From: Aquimarina latercula DSM 2041 | GTDB lineage: Bacteria; Bacteroidota; Bacteroidia; Flavobacteriales; Flavobacteriaceae | Length of the DNA: 64,000 nt | Direction: 5' to 3' | Assembly: GCF_000430645.1 (NCBI RefSeq) | Contig: NZ_AUMK01000011.1 | Span: 124,001-188,000 of the forward strand | In this document: positions 35,575-45,390 of the stretch, piece after piece | Numbering within the stretch: position 1 is the stretch's first letter | Layout of the letters: every line of letters begins with the position of its first letter | Program-made: the position numbers and the translations under genes | Notes under the pieces: model-generated | What the model was told of the DNA's origin: nothing | Database searches by the model: none | The model's input: the letters and a program-made list of their open reading frames with translations, nothing else

Positions 35575-36342
35575 ATGAGTACTAAAACACCGAAATTAAC
35601 GGTAGTTGGAGCAGGACCAGGAGATCCAGATTTGATTACGTTAAAAGCTATTAAAGCATTGGAGTCTGCAGATGTGGTGTTATATGATGCACTTATCAAT
35701 GAATCCTTATTAGAATATTCGCCTAAAGCAGAAAAGATATTTGTAGGAAAAAGAAAAGGATGTTATTCATATCAACAAGAACAGATTAATGAGTTAATCG
35801 TTAGTAGAGCTAAAAGTCATGGACATGTAATACGATTAAAAGGAGGTGATCCATTTATTTTTGGACGAGGAGCGGAAGAAATTGATTATGTTCAAAAATT
35901 TGGTATAGAAACTAATATGGTACCAGGGATATCATCTTCTTTAGCAGTTCCAGCATATCAAGGAATTCCGTTAACAAAAAGAGGGTTTTCTGAGAGTTTT
36001 TGGGTAATTACAGGAACAACGAAATCCCATAAATTATCGCAGGATGTTTGCCTGGCAGCTAAATCAAATGCAACTGTGGTAATTTTAATGGGGATGAGCA
36101 AGCTAAGCGAAATAGTTAGTATCTTTGCAGCCGAAAATAAGGAGGATATTCCAGTTGCTGTTATTCAGAATGGAACTACTGAAAATGAGCAATTTGGATT
36201 TGGTTCAATAAAAACAATAGAGCAGGTTGTATTAGATAAAAAACTATCATCACCAGCGATTATTGTAATTGGAGAAGTAGTAGAGCAAAGAGCAAAATTA
36301 GCTTCGATTTATAGAGAAGTAAAAGAAGAAATCGTATCTTGA
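35575..36342 (+). CDS. cobA: Uroporphyrinogen-III C-methyltransferase
   Basis: A 255-residue SAM-dependent methyltransferase that makes precorrin-2 from uroporphyrinogen III, the first siroheme step. The N-terminal VVGAGPGDPDLITLKA, VVLYDALI, RLKGGDPFIFGRG and VPGISSSLAVPAYQGIPLT motifs are diagnostic. It lies 52 bp after the siroheme-dependent sulfite reductase; in that gap a TTTACA/TGTAAA hairpin (near 35528-35541) has no U tail, so read-through is likely. It consumes SAM, linking it to the methionine genes nearby. Confidence 0.95.
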   Translation: MSTKTPKLTVVGAGPGDPDLITLKAIKALESADVVLYDALINESLLEYSPKAEKIFVGKRKGCYSYQQEQINELIVSRAKSHGHVIRLKGGDPFIFGRGAEEIDYVQKFGIETNMVPGISSSLAVPAYQGIPLTKRGFSESFWVITGTTKSHKLSQDVCLAAKSNATVVILMGMSKLSEIVSIFAAENKEDIPVAVIQNGTTENEQFGFGSIKTIEQVVLDKKLSSPAIIVIGEVVEQRAKLASIYREVKEEIVS

Positions 36343-36363
36343 TAGTTCAGGATAGATGTAGAG

Positions 36364-36966
36364 ATGAAAGAAAGAAATAATTTATATCCCGTTTTTCTGA
36401 AAGTTAAAAACCTTGAGATCCTAATTGTAGGAGGAGGAAATGTAGCCGAAGAAAAACTTACGTTCTTACTAAAATCTAGTCCAGATGCTAAAGTAACAAT
36501 GGTGTCCCCAATGTATAGAGACGATACAATTACTTTAGCTAATAAGTTTGGGGTGGAGATGATTAAAAAGAAATATCACAGACGTTTTCTTAAACGGAAA
36601 CATATTGTGATTGCTACTACAGATGTTCCAAAAGTCAATGTACAAGTGTATAAAGACTGTAGGAAAAGAAGTAAATTGGTAAATGTAGCGGACAATCCTC
36701 CGTATTGTGATTTTTATATGGGAGGTATTGTAACCAAAGGAAACGTAAAAGTGGCTATTTCGACAAATGGAAAGTCACCGACAACAGCAAAACGACTACG
36801 TCAGTTTTTCGAAGAAGTAATTCCAGAAAACATAGATGATTTAGTTAAGAATTTAAACGAATATAGAAAAACAATAAAAGGTGATTTCGAAGAAAAAGTG
36901 GAAACACTTAATGAATTTACCAAAGGATTAATAGGAAAAAAAGAAGTTGAACATGATCAAGACTGA
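36364..36966 (+). CDS. Precorrin-2 dehydrogenase / siroheme synthase N-terminal domain
   Basis: A 200-residue protein equal to the N-terminal half of CysG: a Rossmann fold with VGGGNVAEEKLTFLL, the DxxxVN-type VADNPPYCDF motif and STNGKSPTTAKRLRQ. It oxidises precorrin-2 and probably inserts iron, giving siroheme with the CobA product encoded upstream. It corresponds to the split form (CobA plus this) instead of fused CysG. Its last 14 bp overlap the following reductase gene, indicating coupling. Confidence 0.92.
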   Translation: MKERNNLYPVFLKVKNLEILIVGGGNVAEEKLTFLLKSSPDAKVTMVSPMYRDDTITLANKFGVEMIKKKYHRRFLKRKHIVIATTDVPKVNVQVYKDCRKRSKLVNVADNPPYCDFYMGGIVTKGNVKVAISTNGKSPTTAKRLRQFFEEVIPENIDDLVKNLNEYRKTIKGDFEEKVETLNEFTKGLIGKKEVEHDQD

Positions 36967-38008
36967 TATTCTAATCATTGGAGCTGGACCAACAGGTTTA
37001 TTTACTGTTTTTGAAGCTGGATTACTGAAGTTAAAAACACATCTTATAGATGCATTGCCTCAACCAGGAGGACAATGTTCTGAAATATACCCTAAAAAGC
37101 CAATATATGATATTCCAGGTTTTCCTGAGATTTTAGCTGGTGATTTAGTGAATAATTTGATGGAACAAATAAAGCCTTTTGAACCAGGTTTTACTTTAGG
37201 AGAAAGAGCAGAAACTATTGAGAAGTTAGAAGATGATACCTTTTTGGTAACCACCAATAAAGGAACAAAACACAATGCGCCTGTAGTAGCAATTGCTGGT
37301 GGATTGGGTTCTTTTGAACCTCGTAAACCACCTATTCCAAATATTACGGATTTTGAAGATAAAGGAGTTGCTTACATTATTAGAGATCCAGAAGTATATA
37401 GAGATAAAAGAGTTGTGATAGCTGGAGGAGGAGATTCTGCATTGGATTGGACTATTTTCTTAGCAGATGTAGCTAGTGAGGTAACACTAGTACATAGAAG
37501 AAATGAGTTTCGAGGAGCTTTAGATTCTGTAGAAAGAGTTGCTGAATTAACTAAGTTAGGAAAAGTAAATTTAATCACTCAAGCAGAAGTAAAAGAACTA
37601 AAAGGAGATGATCATATTACCGCTGTTGGGATCAAACATAAAACAGAGGGAGATATCAATGTTGATACAGATTATTTTATTCCATTATTTGGACTTTCAC
37701 CAAAATTAGGACCAATAGGTGATTGGGGATTAGAAATAGAAAAAAATGCAATAAAAGTAGATAACTCTTACGATTACCAAACAAATATTCCTGGTATTTA
37801 TGCAATAGGAGATGTTAATACATATAAAGGAAAGCTAAAACTAATTCTTTCAGGATTTCATGAAGCAGCCATTATGTGTCAAAGTGCTTATCAAAGGATC
37901 TTCCCAGACAAGAAATATGTAATGAAGTATACTACCGTTGGAGGAGTTGAAGGATTTGATGGATCTAAAAAAGAAGCTAAAAAAGAAGTAGTAAAAGCAA
38001 TAGTATAG
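36953..38008 (+). CDS. Ferredoxin--NADP reductase (thioredoxin reductase-like)
   Basis: The ATG at 36953 is preferred over a TTG six bases upstream. The protein is about 351 residues with two nucleotide-binding sites: an FAD site IIGAGPTGLF at the N-terminus and an NAD(P) site VIAGGGDSALDW near residue 160, plus the FAD-closing GIYAIGDVNTY. The active-site CxxC of thioredoxin reductase is missing, and a C-terminal extension (VGGVEGFDGSKK) fits the ferredoxin-NADP reductase 2 group. It probably passes electrons to the ferredoxin encoded next and on to sulfite reductase. Confidence 0.9.
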   Translation: MIKTDILIIGAGPTGLFTVFEAGLLKLKTHLIDALPQPGGQCSEIYPKKPIYDIPGFPEILAGDLVNNLMEQIKPFEPGFTLGERAETIEKLEDDTFLVTTNKGTKHNAPVVAIAGGLGSFEPRKPPIPNITDFEDKGVAYIIRDPEVYRDKRVVIAGGGDSALDWTIFLADVASEVTLVHRRNEFRGALDSVERVAELTKLGKVNLITQAEVKELKGDDHITAVGIKHKTEGDINVDTDYFIPLFGLSPKLGPIGDWGLEIEKNAIKVDNSYDYQTNIPGIYAIGDVNTYKGKLKLILSGFHEAAIMCQSAYQRIFPDKKYVMKYTTVGGVEGFDGSKKEAKKEVVKAIV

Positions 38009-38023
38009 AATTTATTATATCAT

Positions 38024-38071
38024 AATCCTCGCAATTAATACTGATCATTTTTCGGTATATTTGCGAGGATT
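38024..38071 (+). terminator. Terminator hairpin with embedded -7 box between reductase and ferredoxin genes
   Basis: AATCCTCGCAA (38024-38034) pairs perfectly with TTGCGAGGATT (38061-38071), loop 26 nt, then a short T run. Overlapping its 3' arm is TATATTTG (38056-38063), a match to the -7 promoter element, placing a start near 38067, 27 nt before the ferredoxin ATG. The site may end the long operon and restart the ferredoxin transcript. Confidence 0.55.
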
Positions 38072-38093
38072 TTTATACGATTAAGACGATAAT

Positions 38094-38414
38094 ATGTCAG
38101 ACGTTACCATAAAGATAAAAGATAGAGAAGGAGAAATTCATGAAGTACAGGCTCCTACTGATATGGCAATGAACCTTATGGAAGTGTGCAAAGCCTATGA
38201 ACTTCCTGTAGAAGGAACTTGTGGTGGTATGGCGATGTGTGCATCTTGTCAATGTTATGTCTTATCAGATCATGAGCTTCCAGAAATGAGCCAAGATGAA
38301 GATTTAATGTTAGCAGAAGCTTTTTATGTAGAGGATAATAGTAGACTTGGATGTCAGATTCCAATTACTCCAGAATTGGATGGTTTAGAAGTAGAATTAG
38401 CTCCTGAATCTTAA
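38094..38414 (+). CDS. 2Fe-2S ferredoxin (adrenodoxin type)
   Basis: A 106-residue electron carrier. The cluster ligands follow C-x5-C-x2-C: GTCGGMAMCASC, with the fourth Cys in RLGCQIP. The acidic stretch ELPEMSQDEDLMLAEA and overall length match bacterial adrenodoxin-type ferredoxins. As the last gene of the sulfate reduction block, it likely donates electrons to the sulfite reductase, being reduced by the FAD enzyme upstream. Confidence 0.92.
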   Translation: MSDVTIKIKDREGEIHEVQAPTDMAMNLMEVCKAYELPVEGTCGGMAMCASCQCYVLSDHELPEMSQDEDLMLAEAFYVEDNSRLGCQIPITPELDGLEVELAPES

Positions 38415-38439
38415 AAATGTAGAATAAACTTGCAAAACA

Positions 38440-38454
38440 AAAGGCTATGCCTTT
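38440..38454 (+). terminator. Weak terminator after ferredoxin
   Basis: AAAGGC and GCCTTT form a 6-bp stem with a 3-nt loop, followed by AATTTG. The U tract is poor, so efficiency is doubtful. It lies 26 bp after the ferredoxin stop and before the second SAM riboswitch. Confidence 0.45.
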
Positions 38455-38506
38455 AATTTGTAATCATAACGGTTATAAAACTGTTTAGTTCATATAATTA
38501 TTAAAT

Positions 38507-38611
38507 GTTATCAAGAAAGGTGGAGGGAATAGACCCTATGATACCTTAGCAACCCTTTATCTTTTAAAGAAGGTGCTACGTTCTATTCGTATACTAAACG
38601 AAATAGATAAC
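38507..38611 (+). promoter_or_regulatory. SAM-I riboswitch (S-box) of the metH operon
   Basis: The S-box core is present in full: closing stem GTTATC/GATAAC, AAGGTGGAGGGA, TAGACCCTATGATACC, TTAGCAACC, AAGGTGCTACGTTC and P4. It differs from the 19768-19869 copy mainly in loops. It lies about 170 nt before the first metH gene. The 364-base gap between ferredoxin and metH (38415-38779) contains this riboswitch, its hairpin and no other gene. Confidence 0.93.
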
Positions 38612-38641
38612 AAATGACCATAGCTTTTGCTATTTCCATTT
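38612..38641 (+). terminator. Candidate expression-platform hairpin of the metH riboswitch
   Basis: AAATG/CATTT and ATAGC/GCTAT form a two-part stem separated by a 3x3 internal loop with a TTTT apex, directly after the riboswitch and followed by a T-rich tract (to about 38650). It probably ends transcription when SAM is bound. Confidence 0.45.
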
Positions 38642-38779
38642 ATTTTTCTTGATATATTTTAAAATATTCCTTTTATAAAGGAGATTTAATGTTATTCGAT
38701 AATGTTATATAAAGCCCGCCTTAGTATTTCATTATCGTTTAAAAATAGATTTAAGAAGTATTAGCTTGAAGATGGATAA

Positions 38780-39781
38780 ATGAAAGACATAAAAAAAATA
38801 TTAGAAGAGAGAATTCTTGTGCTTGATGGTGCTATGGGTACTATGCTCCAACGTCATAAGTATACAGAAGAGGATTTTAGAGGAGAACGATTTAAAGATT
38901 GGCCGATTCCGGTGCAAGGGAATAATGATTTATTAAGCATTACACAACCCGAAGCTATAAAAGAAGTGCATCGGTTGTATTTCGAGTCAGGAGCCGATAT
39001 TGTGGAAACCAATACCTTTTCGGGGACTACAATTGCGATGGCAGATTATGAGATGGAAGAGTTGGTCTACGAACTAAATTATCAATCTGCTAAAATAGCA
39101 AAAGAAGTAGCTGATGAATTTACAGAGAAAGAACCTCATAAACCTCGATTTGTGGCAGGGTCCATTGGTCCTACAAATAGAACTGCAAGTATGTCTCCAG
39201 ATGTAAATGATCCTGGGTTTAGAGCAGTTACTTTTGATGAACTAAGAGTGGCGTATAAACAACAAGTAGAAGCTTTACTTGATGGAGGTTCTGATATTCT
39301 TTTAGTTGAAACTATTTTTGATACTTTAAACGCAAAAGCTGCACTTTTTGCAATTGAAGAGGTGAAAGATGAAAGAAATATAGAAGTGCCAATTATGATA
39401 AGTGGTACGATAACCGACGCAAGTGGCCGTACACTATCCGGACAAACTGCAGAAGCATTTTTAATTTCGGTATCTCATATACCAATGCTATCAGTTGGTT
39501 TTAATTGTGCCTTGGGAGCAAGTCAATTAACTCCCCATTTAGAAGTGTTAGCCCAGAAAGCTAATTTTGGAGTTTCTGCACATCCTAATGCGGGATTACC
39601 AAATGCTTTTGGAGAATATGATGAAACTCCAGAACAAATGGCATCTCAGATTAAGGAATATATGGATAAAAGTTTAGTGAATATTATCGGAGGATGTTGT
39701 GGAACAACACCCGAGCATATAAAAGCGATTGCGGATTTAGCTAAAAAGTATGAACCAAGATCAGTAGAAGTTGTAGCATAG
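38780..39781 (+). CDS. metH: Methionine synthase, homocysteine-binding part (split MetH)
   Basis: A 333-residue protein corresponding to the N-terminal homocysteine S-methyltransferase domain of B12-dependent methionine synthase. The zinc ligands are C243 (GFNCALG) and C306-C307 (GGCCGTT). The start [13 protein letters not shown] is diagnostic. It stops with a normal TAG only 3 bp before the gene for the rest of MetH, so the enzyme is made of two chains. Expression is under the upstream SAM-I riboswitch. Confidence 0.95.
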   Translation: MKDIKKILEERILVLDGAMGTMLQRHKYTEEDFRGERFKDWPIPVQGNNDLLSITQPEAIKEVHRLYFESGADIVETNTFSGTTIAMADYEMEELVYELNYQSAKIAKEVADEFTEKEPHKPRFVAGSIGPTNRTASMSPDVNDPGFRAVTFDELRVAYKQQVEALLDGGSDILLVETIFDTLNAKAALFAIEEVKDERNIEVPIMISGTITDASGRTLSGQTAEAFLISVSHIPMLSVGFNCALGASQLTPHLEVLAQKANFGVSAHPNAGLPNAFGEYDETPEQMASQIKEYMDKSLVNIIGGCCGTTPEHIKAIADLAKKYEPRSVEVVA

Positions 39782-39784
39782 ATT

Positions 39785-42478
39785 ATGAGTACGGAGCAAA
39801 AAAGAAAATATCTGAAATTATCCGGATTGGAACCCATGATTGTTTCAGCAGAAACTAATTTTATTAATGTAGGAGAACGAACAAATGTTGCTGGATCGCG
39901 TAAATTTTTACGTTTAGTAAAAGAGGAAAAGTTTGACGAAGCTTTAGACATAGCTAGGCATCAGGTAGAAGGTGGTGCACAGGTGATAGATATCAATATG
40001 GATGATGGCCTAATTGATGGAAAAGAAGCGATGGTTAGGTTTTTAAACTTAATTATGGCGGAACCAGATATTGCAAGAGTTCCTATTATGATTGATAGTT
40101 CTAAATGGGATATTATTGAAGCTGGTTTACAGGTGGTACAAGGAAAATGTGTAGTAAATTCTATTAGTCTTAAGGAAGGTGAAGAAGAGTTTATTGCTCA
40201 CGCCAAAAAAATTAAACGATATGGAGCTGCTGTAATAATTATGGCTTTTGATGAGGTTGGCCAAGCTGATAATTATGAACGTCGAATTGAGATTTCAAAA
40301 AGATCTTATGATATTTTAGTAAATCAGGTGAATTTTCCTCCTGAGGATATCATATTTGATCTAAATATATTTCCTGTTGCCACAGGAATGGAGGAGCATA
40401 GAAAAAACGCTATTGATTTTATTGAAGCTACAAGATGGGTTCGAGAAAACCTACCACATTGCAGTGTAAGCGGAGGTGTTAGTAATGTCTCTTTTTCTTT
40501 TAGAGGAAACAATCCTGTTCGAGAAGCAATGCATTCAGTGTTTTTATATCATGCCATAAAAGCTGGCATGAATATGGGGATTGTAAATCCTGCAATGTTA
40601 GAGGTGTATGATGATATTCCTAAGGATCTCCTTGAACATGTAGAAGATGTGATCTTAGACCGAAGAGATGATGCCACAGAAAGATTATTGGATTTTGCAG
40701 AAACTGTTGTAGGGACTAGTAAAGAAAAAACGGTCGACCTTTCTTGGAGAGAAGAATCTTTACAAAATAGAATTACTAGAGCACTCGTTAAAGGGATTGA
40801 TCAATATATAGTTGAAGATGTAGAAGAAGCAAGATTAGCCGCAGAGAAACCAATTGAAGTGATCGAAGGTAACTTGATGGTTGGTATGAATGTAGTAGGA
40901 GATCTTTTTGGATCTGGTAAAATGTTTTTGCCGCAAGTAGTTAAATCCGCTAGGGTTATGAAAAAAGCAGTTGCTTATTTGTTACCCTATATCGAAGAAG
41001 AAAAGAAAAAGAATCCCAAACAGGCTGAAGGTAGCGGTTCTGCGGGTAAAGTTCTTATGGCTACGGTAAAAGGAGATGTTCATGATATTGGGAAAAACAT
41101 AGTATCTGTAGTACTAGGGTGTAATAACTATGAAATTGTGGATATGGGAGTAATGGTCCCCCCAGAAAAGATTATTCAAACTGCTATTGATGAGCAAGTA
41201 GATATTATTGGATTAAGTGGTTTGATTACGCCTTCGCTGGATGAAATGGTGTTTTTAGCAAAAGAAATGGAGCGTAGAAATTTTAAGGTTCCTTTATTGA
41301 TAGGTGGAGCTACTACATCAAAAGCGCATACCGCTGTTAAAATTGATCCTCAATATAAAAATGCGGTAGTTCACGTAAATGATGCGTCCAGAGCAGTTAC
41401 TGTTGTTGGAGATTTGTTGAATAAAAGAAGTAATCAAAAATATGTAGGGGATCTCAAAGATGATTATGAAAAATTTAGAGAAGGGTTTCTTAAAAGAACA
41501 AAACAGAAAGAATATTTATCTATTGAAGATGCACGAAAAAATAAGTATAAGATTGATTGGTCTTCTTCAGAAATTATAAAACCAAATACGTTAGGAATTC
41601 AGGTTATTGAAGATTTTGATTTAAGAAAGTTAGAATCTTTTATTGATTGGACACCTTTCTTTAGATCATGGGATTTACATGGTAAATATCCAGCAATTTT
41701 GACAGATGAAGTCGTCGGTGAACAAGCCGCTTCATTGTATAAAGATGCACAAGAATTATTACAAAAAGTATTTGATGAAAAACTACTTGGAGCAAAAGCG
41801 GTGTATGGTTTGTTTGAGGCCAATACTGTGGATCATGATGATGTTTTAATTAAATCAAACTCAAAAGATTTTAAATTCAGGACATTGAGACAGCAATTAA
41901 AGAAACATGCTGGGAAACCTAATTTTGCATTGGCTGATTTTGTTGCCCCGAAAGAAAGTGAGATACAAGATTACATGGGATGTTTTTGTGTGACTACTGG
42001 TTTTGGAACCAAAGAACTTGCAGAAGCTTTTGAAGCAGATCTGGATGATTATAATTCAATAATGATTAAAGCTTTAGCAGATCGTCTTGCCGAAGCTTTT
42101 GCAGAATGTTTACATCAGAAAATTCGAAAAGAAGATTGGGGATACGCTAAAGAAGAAAAATTGTCAAATGAAGAATTAATTAAAGAATCGTATAAGGGTA
42201 TTAGACCAGCACCAGGATATCCAGCTTGTCCAGATCATTTAGAAAAATTAACAATTTGGGAAGTGTTACAAGTCAAAGATAGAATTGGAGTTGAACTTAC
42301 TGAAGGACTTGCTATGTGGCCTGCAGCATCGGTTTCGGGATATTATTTTGCAAACCCAGAAGCTAGATATTTTGGATTAGGGAAAATAAAAGAAGATCAG
42401 GTGAAGGATTTTGCCGATAGAAAAAATATTGATTTCGAATATGCGCAAAAATGGTTAAGTCCTAATATTATTGACTAA
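39785..42478 (+). CDS. metH: Methionine synthase, folate, cobalamin and activation domains (split MetH)
   Basis: An 897-residue protein holding the remaining MetH modules: the pterin-binding barrel ([14 protein letters not shown], about 20-280), the helical cap, the cobalamin domain with D-x-H433-x-x-G (GDVHDIGKN) and the C-terminal SAM-dependent activation domain (about 570-897; [12 protein letters not shown]). It transfers the methyl group from methyltetrahydrofolate via B12 to homocysteine held by the partner chain encoded 3 bp upstream. All modules appear intact. Confidence 0.96.
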   Translation: MSTEQKRKYLKLSGLEPMIVSAETNFINVGERTNVAGSRKFLRLVKEEKFDEALDIARHQVEGGAQVIDINMDDGLIDGKEAMVRFLNLIMAEPDIARVPIMIDSSKWDIIEAGLQVVQGKCVVNSISLKEGEEEFIAHAKKIKRYGAAVIIMAFDEVGQADNYERRIEISKRSYDILVNQVNFPPEDIIFDLNIFPVATGMEEHRKNAIDFIEATRWVRENLPHCSVSGGVSNVSFSFRGNNPVREAMHSVFLYHAIKAGMNMGIVNPAMLEVYDDIPKDLLEHVEDVILDRRDDATERLLDFAETVVGTSKEKTVDLSWREESLQNRITRALVKGIDQYIVEDVEEARLAAEKPIEVIEGNLMVGMNVVGDLFGSGKMFLPQVVKSARVMKKAVAYLLPYIEEEKKKNPKQAEGSGSAGKVLMATVKGDVHDIGKNIVSVVLGCNNYEIVDMGVMVPPEKIIQTAIDEQVDIIGLSGLITPSLDEMVFLAKEMERRNFKVPLLIGGATTSKAHTAVKIDPQYKNAVVHVNDASRAVTVVGDLLNKRSNQKYVGDLKDDYEKFREGFLKRTKQKEYLSIEDARKNKYKIDWSSSEIIKPNTLGIQVIEDFDLRKLESFIDWTPFFRSWDLHGKYPAILTDEVVGEQAASLYKDAQELLQKVFDEKLLGAKAVYGLFEANTVDHDDVLIKSNSKDFKFRTLRQQLKKHAGKPNFALADFVAPKESEIQDYMGCFCVTTGFGTKELAEAFEADLDDYNSIMIKALADRLAEAFAECLHQKIRKEDWGYAKEEKLSNEELIKESYKGIRPAPGYPACPDHLEKLTIWEVLQVKDRIGVELTEGLAMWPAASVSGYYFANPEARYFGLGKIKEDQVKDFADRKNIDFEYAQKWLSPNIID

Positions 42479-42512
42479 AATAAAAGATTACCAACTAAGA
42501 ACTATAAATTAG

Positions 42513-43466
42513 ATGAAGGTTACAGATCATATAAAAAATGCAAAAGGAAAAACATTATTTTCTTTTGAACTAATACCACCACAAAAAGGAAAAAGTATTC
42601 AAGAATTATATAACAACATTGATCCTTTAATGGAGTTTAAACCTCCATTTATCGACGTAACTACTTCTAGAGAAGAATTTATTTATATAGATAGAGATGG
42701 GTTACTAGATAAAAAGCTTACTCGTATGCGTCCCGGGACAGTTGGGATTTGTGCTTCGATAACTCATAAATATAATGTCGATACTATTCCGCATGTATTA
42801 TGCGGTGGTTTTACAAAAGAAGAAACAGAATATCTATTAGTTGATTGTCATTATTTAGGGATAGATAATGTTATGGCGTTACGCGGAGACGCAATGAAGG
42901 AGGAAAAGTATTTTAATCCTACAAAAGGAGGTCATTGTTATGCCAATGAATTGGTAGAACAAATTGTGAATATGAATAGTGGTAGGTTTCTACATGAAGT
43001 TATAGAGAGTGATAACCAATCTGATTTTTGTGTTGGAGTAGCAGGGTATCCCGAAAAACATTTAGAAGCTCCTTCTATGGATTCGGATATAAGAAGGTTG
43101 AAGGATAAAGTTAATGCAGGTGCAGACTATGTTGTAACTCAAATGTTTTTTGATAATAAAAGATATTTTGAATTTGTCGAAAAAGCAAGAGAAGCCGGGA
43201 TTAATGTGCCAATCATTCCAGGAATTAAACCAGTCGCTGTAAAAAGACATTTGCAATTACTTCCACAGGTATTTAAGTTAGATATGCCAGATGAACTTGT
43301 TAAGGCAGTTGAGAGTTGTAAAACTAATAAAGAAGTAAGAGAAGTCGGTATTGAATTTGCAATACAGCAATCTAAGGAGTTAATGGAATACGGAGTACCT
43401 GTTTTGCATTATTATTCAATGGGTAAATCTGATAACATAAAAAAAATTGCAGCAAATGTATTTTAA
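42513..43466 (+). CDS. metF: Methylenetetrahydrofolate reductase
   Basis: A 317-residue FAD enzyme that makes the methyltetrahydrofolate used by MetH. Landmarks: SFELIPPQKGKS at the start, the ALRGDA strand, the GADYVVTQMFFDN motif and PGIKPV. Length fits the bacterial family. It follows metH by 34 bp with no terminator, so it is the third gene of the riboswitch-controlled operon. Confidence 0.95.
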   Translation: MKVTDHIKNAKGKTLFSFELIPPQKGKSIQELYNNIDPLMEFKPPFIDVTTSREEFIYIDRDGLLDKKLTRMRPGTVGICASITHKYNVDTIPHVLCGGFTKEETEYLLVDCHYLGIDNVMALRGDAMKEEKYFNPTKGGHCYANELVEQIVNMNSGRFLHEVIESDNQSDFCVGVAGYPEKHLEAPSMDSDIRRLKDKVNAGADYVVTQMFFDNKRYFEFVEKAREAGINVPIIPGIKPVAVKRHLQLLPQVFKLDMPDELVKAVESCKTNKEVREVGIEFAIQQSKELMEYGVPVLHYYSMGKSDNIKKIAANVF

Positions 43467-43480
43467 AAAGTAGTAAGGTT

Positions 43481-43511
43481 TTGGAAACCTAATGATGCTA
43501 TCTTACATTTG
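43481..43511 (+). promoter_or_regulatory. Promoter of the PagL-like gene
   Basis: TTG at 43481-43483, a 20-nt spacer and TACATTTG at 43504-43511 form a near-ideal Bacteroidota promoter. The expected start, near 43515, is at most a few bases before the ATG at 43517, so the mRNA is predicted to be leaderless or almost so. Confidence 0.6.
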
Positions 43512-43516
43512 TCGGA

Positions 43517-44611
43517 ATGATAAAACATCTTTGTTTAGTACTTTTTCTTCTAGGATATTTGGTGCAATCTCAAGAAGATAAACCATATTATAGTTTTGAT
43601 GTCAATAATTTTTATGGAACAATCCTGAAACACAATCCGGATATTTCTCATTTAATTACTGGGCATCCCTCTGGAGTTCTTTTTTCAATAAACCGAAAGA
43701 CTTTTGGAAACAAAGACTGGCAGCGGTTGTATAATTCTCCCGATTATGGAGTATCATTTATTTATCAAGATATGGATAATGAGTTTTTAGGAGAAAACTT
43801 CGGATTCTATGCTCATTATAATTTTTATTTTTTTAAGCGGGTTTTAATGCTTAGACTTGGACAGGGATTAGCTTATAATACAAATCCATATGATGAAGAT
43901 AATAATTTTAGAAATGTAGCTTACGGATCTCATTTTATGAGTTCTACCTTTGCAATGTTGAATCTAAAAAAAGAAAATTTAATAGGTGGACTTGGAGTGC
44001 AATTAGGGTTTGGGGTAATTCATTATTCTAATGCTAATTTTAAAGCTCCTAATAAAAGTACAAATACACTAGTTTTTAACGCAGGGTTTAATTATGTCTT
44101 GGATAGTACGTATCCAGAATATATTAAAAAAGAAAAAAGGGACGTTAAAGGTTCGGAACCTATTTCTTACGGTTTTATGTTCCGCAGTGGAATTAATGAA
44201 AGTGATGTTGTTGGATCTGGTCAGCATCCATTTTATACAATTGCAGCGTTTGCAGATAAGAGATTGAATAAAAAGAGTAGTGTTCAATTGGGAGCGGAAT
44301 TATTCTTTTCAGAAGCTTTAAAAAAGTTCATAGATTTTAGGTCAACTGGAGATTTTGAAGACGGAACTACAGGTGACGAAGATTCCAAAAGAGTTGGTAT
44401 TTTTTTAGGACATGAATTACGAATTAATAAGATATCGATTTTGACACAGTTAGGATATTATGTGTATTATCCATACGATTTCGAAGGACAAGTATATAAT
44501 CGTTTTGGTGCGAGATATTATTTTAATAAAAATATATTTGGATCAATTACTGTGAGATCTCATGCAGCTAAAGCAGAAGCAGTAGAATTTTCAATAGGAT
44601 ATAGATTATGA
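43517..44611 (+). CDS. PagL-like acyloxyacyl hydrolase / lipid A 3-O-deacylase
   Basis: A 364-residue exported protein (signal peptide to about residue 18, VQS). The region about 60-195 shows barrel strands and the HYSNANF motif (H and S as in the PagL His-Ser catalytic pair) with the following APNKSTN, typical of the acyloxyacyl hydrolase group in Bacteroidota. A second barrel-like half (about 215-364) makes it longer than PagL. Predicted role: outer-membrane enzyme trimming acyl chains from lipid A. It overlaps the next gene by 4 bp. Confidence 0.8.
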   Translation: MIKHLCLVLFLLGYLVQSQEDKPYYSFDVNNFYGTILKHNPDISHLITGHPSGVLFSINRKTFGNKDWQRLYNSPDYGVSFIYQDMDNEFLGENFGFYAHYNFYFFKRVLMLRLGQGLAYNTNPYDEDNNFRNVAYGSHFMSSTFAMLNLKKENLIGGLGVQLGFGVIHYSNANFKAPNKSTNTLVFNAGFNYVLDSTYPEYIKKEKRDVKGSEPISYGFMFRSGINESDVVGSGQHPFYTIAAFADKRLNKKSSVQLGAELFFSEALKKFIDFRSTGDFEDGTTGDEDSKRVGIFLGHELRINKISILTQLGYYVYYPYDFEGQVYNRFGARYYFNKNIFGSITVRSHAAKAEAVEFSIGYRL

Positions 44612-45357
44612 AAAGAGCAGTCATAATAATATTAGGTTTGTGTTTGGTTTCATGTGATTCTGAAAACGCGTTGGACTGTTTTCAAAGAACGGGAGATATA
44701 ATAAGACAAGAGGTTGAGGTTTCTGATTTTACAAGAATCTTAGTAAACCCCAATGTAGAGTTGATCTTAAAAGAAGGAGAGGTAGTTTCTGTTGTAATAG
44801 AGACAGGTGATAATTTGTTGGATGAAGTATCTGTAGTGGTTGAAGGAGATCGTTTAGTGTTAAGTAATAGTAATGATTGTAATTTTGTAAGAGATTTTAA
44901 TCAAACTAAAGTTTTTGTTACTTCTCCAAATATTACTGAAATTAGGAGTGAAACACAATTTGATATTTCTTCAGATGGGGTGTTGAGATATCCTTCATTG
45001 GTTTTGTTCGCTGAAGATTTTTTTGAAAATGAGGGAGGGAATATAACAGGAACTTTTACTATGGAGGTCGATAACGAAGTTTTAAGAGTTGTTGGCAATA
45101 ATATTGCTTCTTTTTTTATTAAAGGTAATGTGGAGACTTTGAGCGTTACTTTTGCTTCCGGAACTGGTCGGTTTGAGGGAGCGGAGCTTATTTCTCAAGA
45201 TGTGAACATAAAGCATAGAGGTACAAATAAGATCATCGTAAATCCCCAGCAATCTATTCAGGGAGAAATAAGAAGCACAGGTGATGTGATTTCTGTAAAT
45301 ACACCTCCAATAATAGAGGTTGATGAATTTTTTACTGGCCGACTTATTTTTAATTAA
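44608..45357 (+). CDS. DUF2807 (head GIN domain) lipoprotein
   Basis: A 249-residue lipoprotein (lipobox C-L-V-S-C near residue 16). The rest is a DUF2807 beta-solenoid-like domain: VSDFTRILVNPNVELIL, repeated short strands around VEGDRLVLSN and ITEIRSETQFDI, and repeated valine-rich turns. DUF2807 proteins are putative autotransporter-adhesin-like folds without a known activity. Its start overlaps the PagL-like stop (ATGA), so they are co-translated and may act together at the outer membrane (inference). Confidence 0.8.
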   Translation: MKRAVIIILGLCLVSCDSENALDCFQRTGDIIRQEVEVSDFTRILVNPNVELILKEGEVVSVVIETGDNLLDEVSVVVEGDRLVLSNSNDCNFVRDFNQTKVFVTSPNITEIRSETQFDISSDGVLRYPSLVLFAEDFFENEGGNITGTFTMEVDNEVLRVVGNNIASFFIKGNVETLSVTFASGTGRFEGAELISQDVNIKHRGTNKIIVNPQQSIQGEIRSTGDVISVNTPPIIEVDEFFTGRLIFN

Positions 45358-45390
45358 TTTCCTGATTTTATTTAAATAATAACTAGTATT

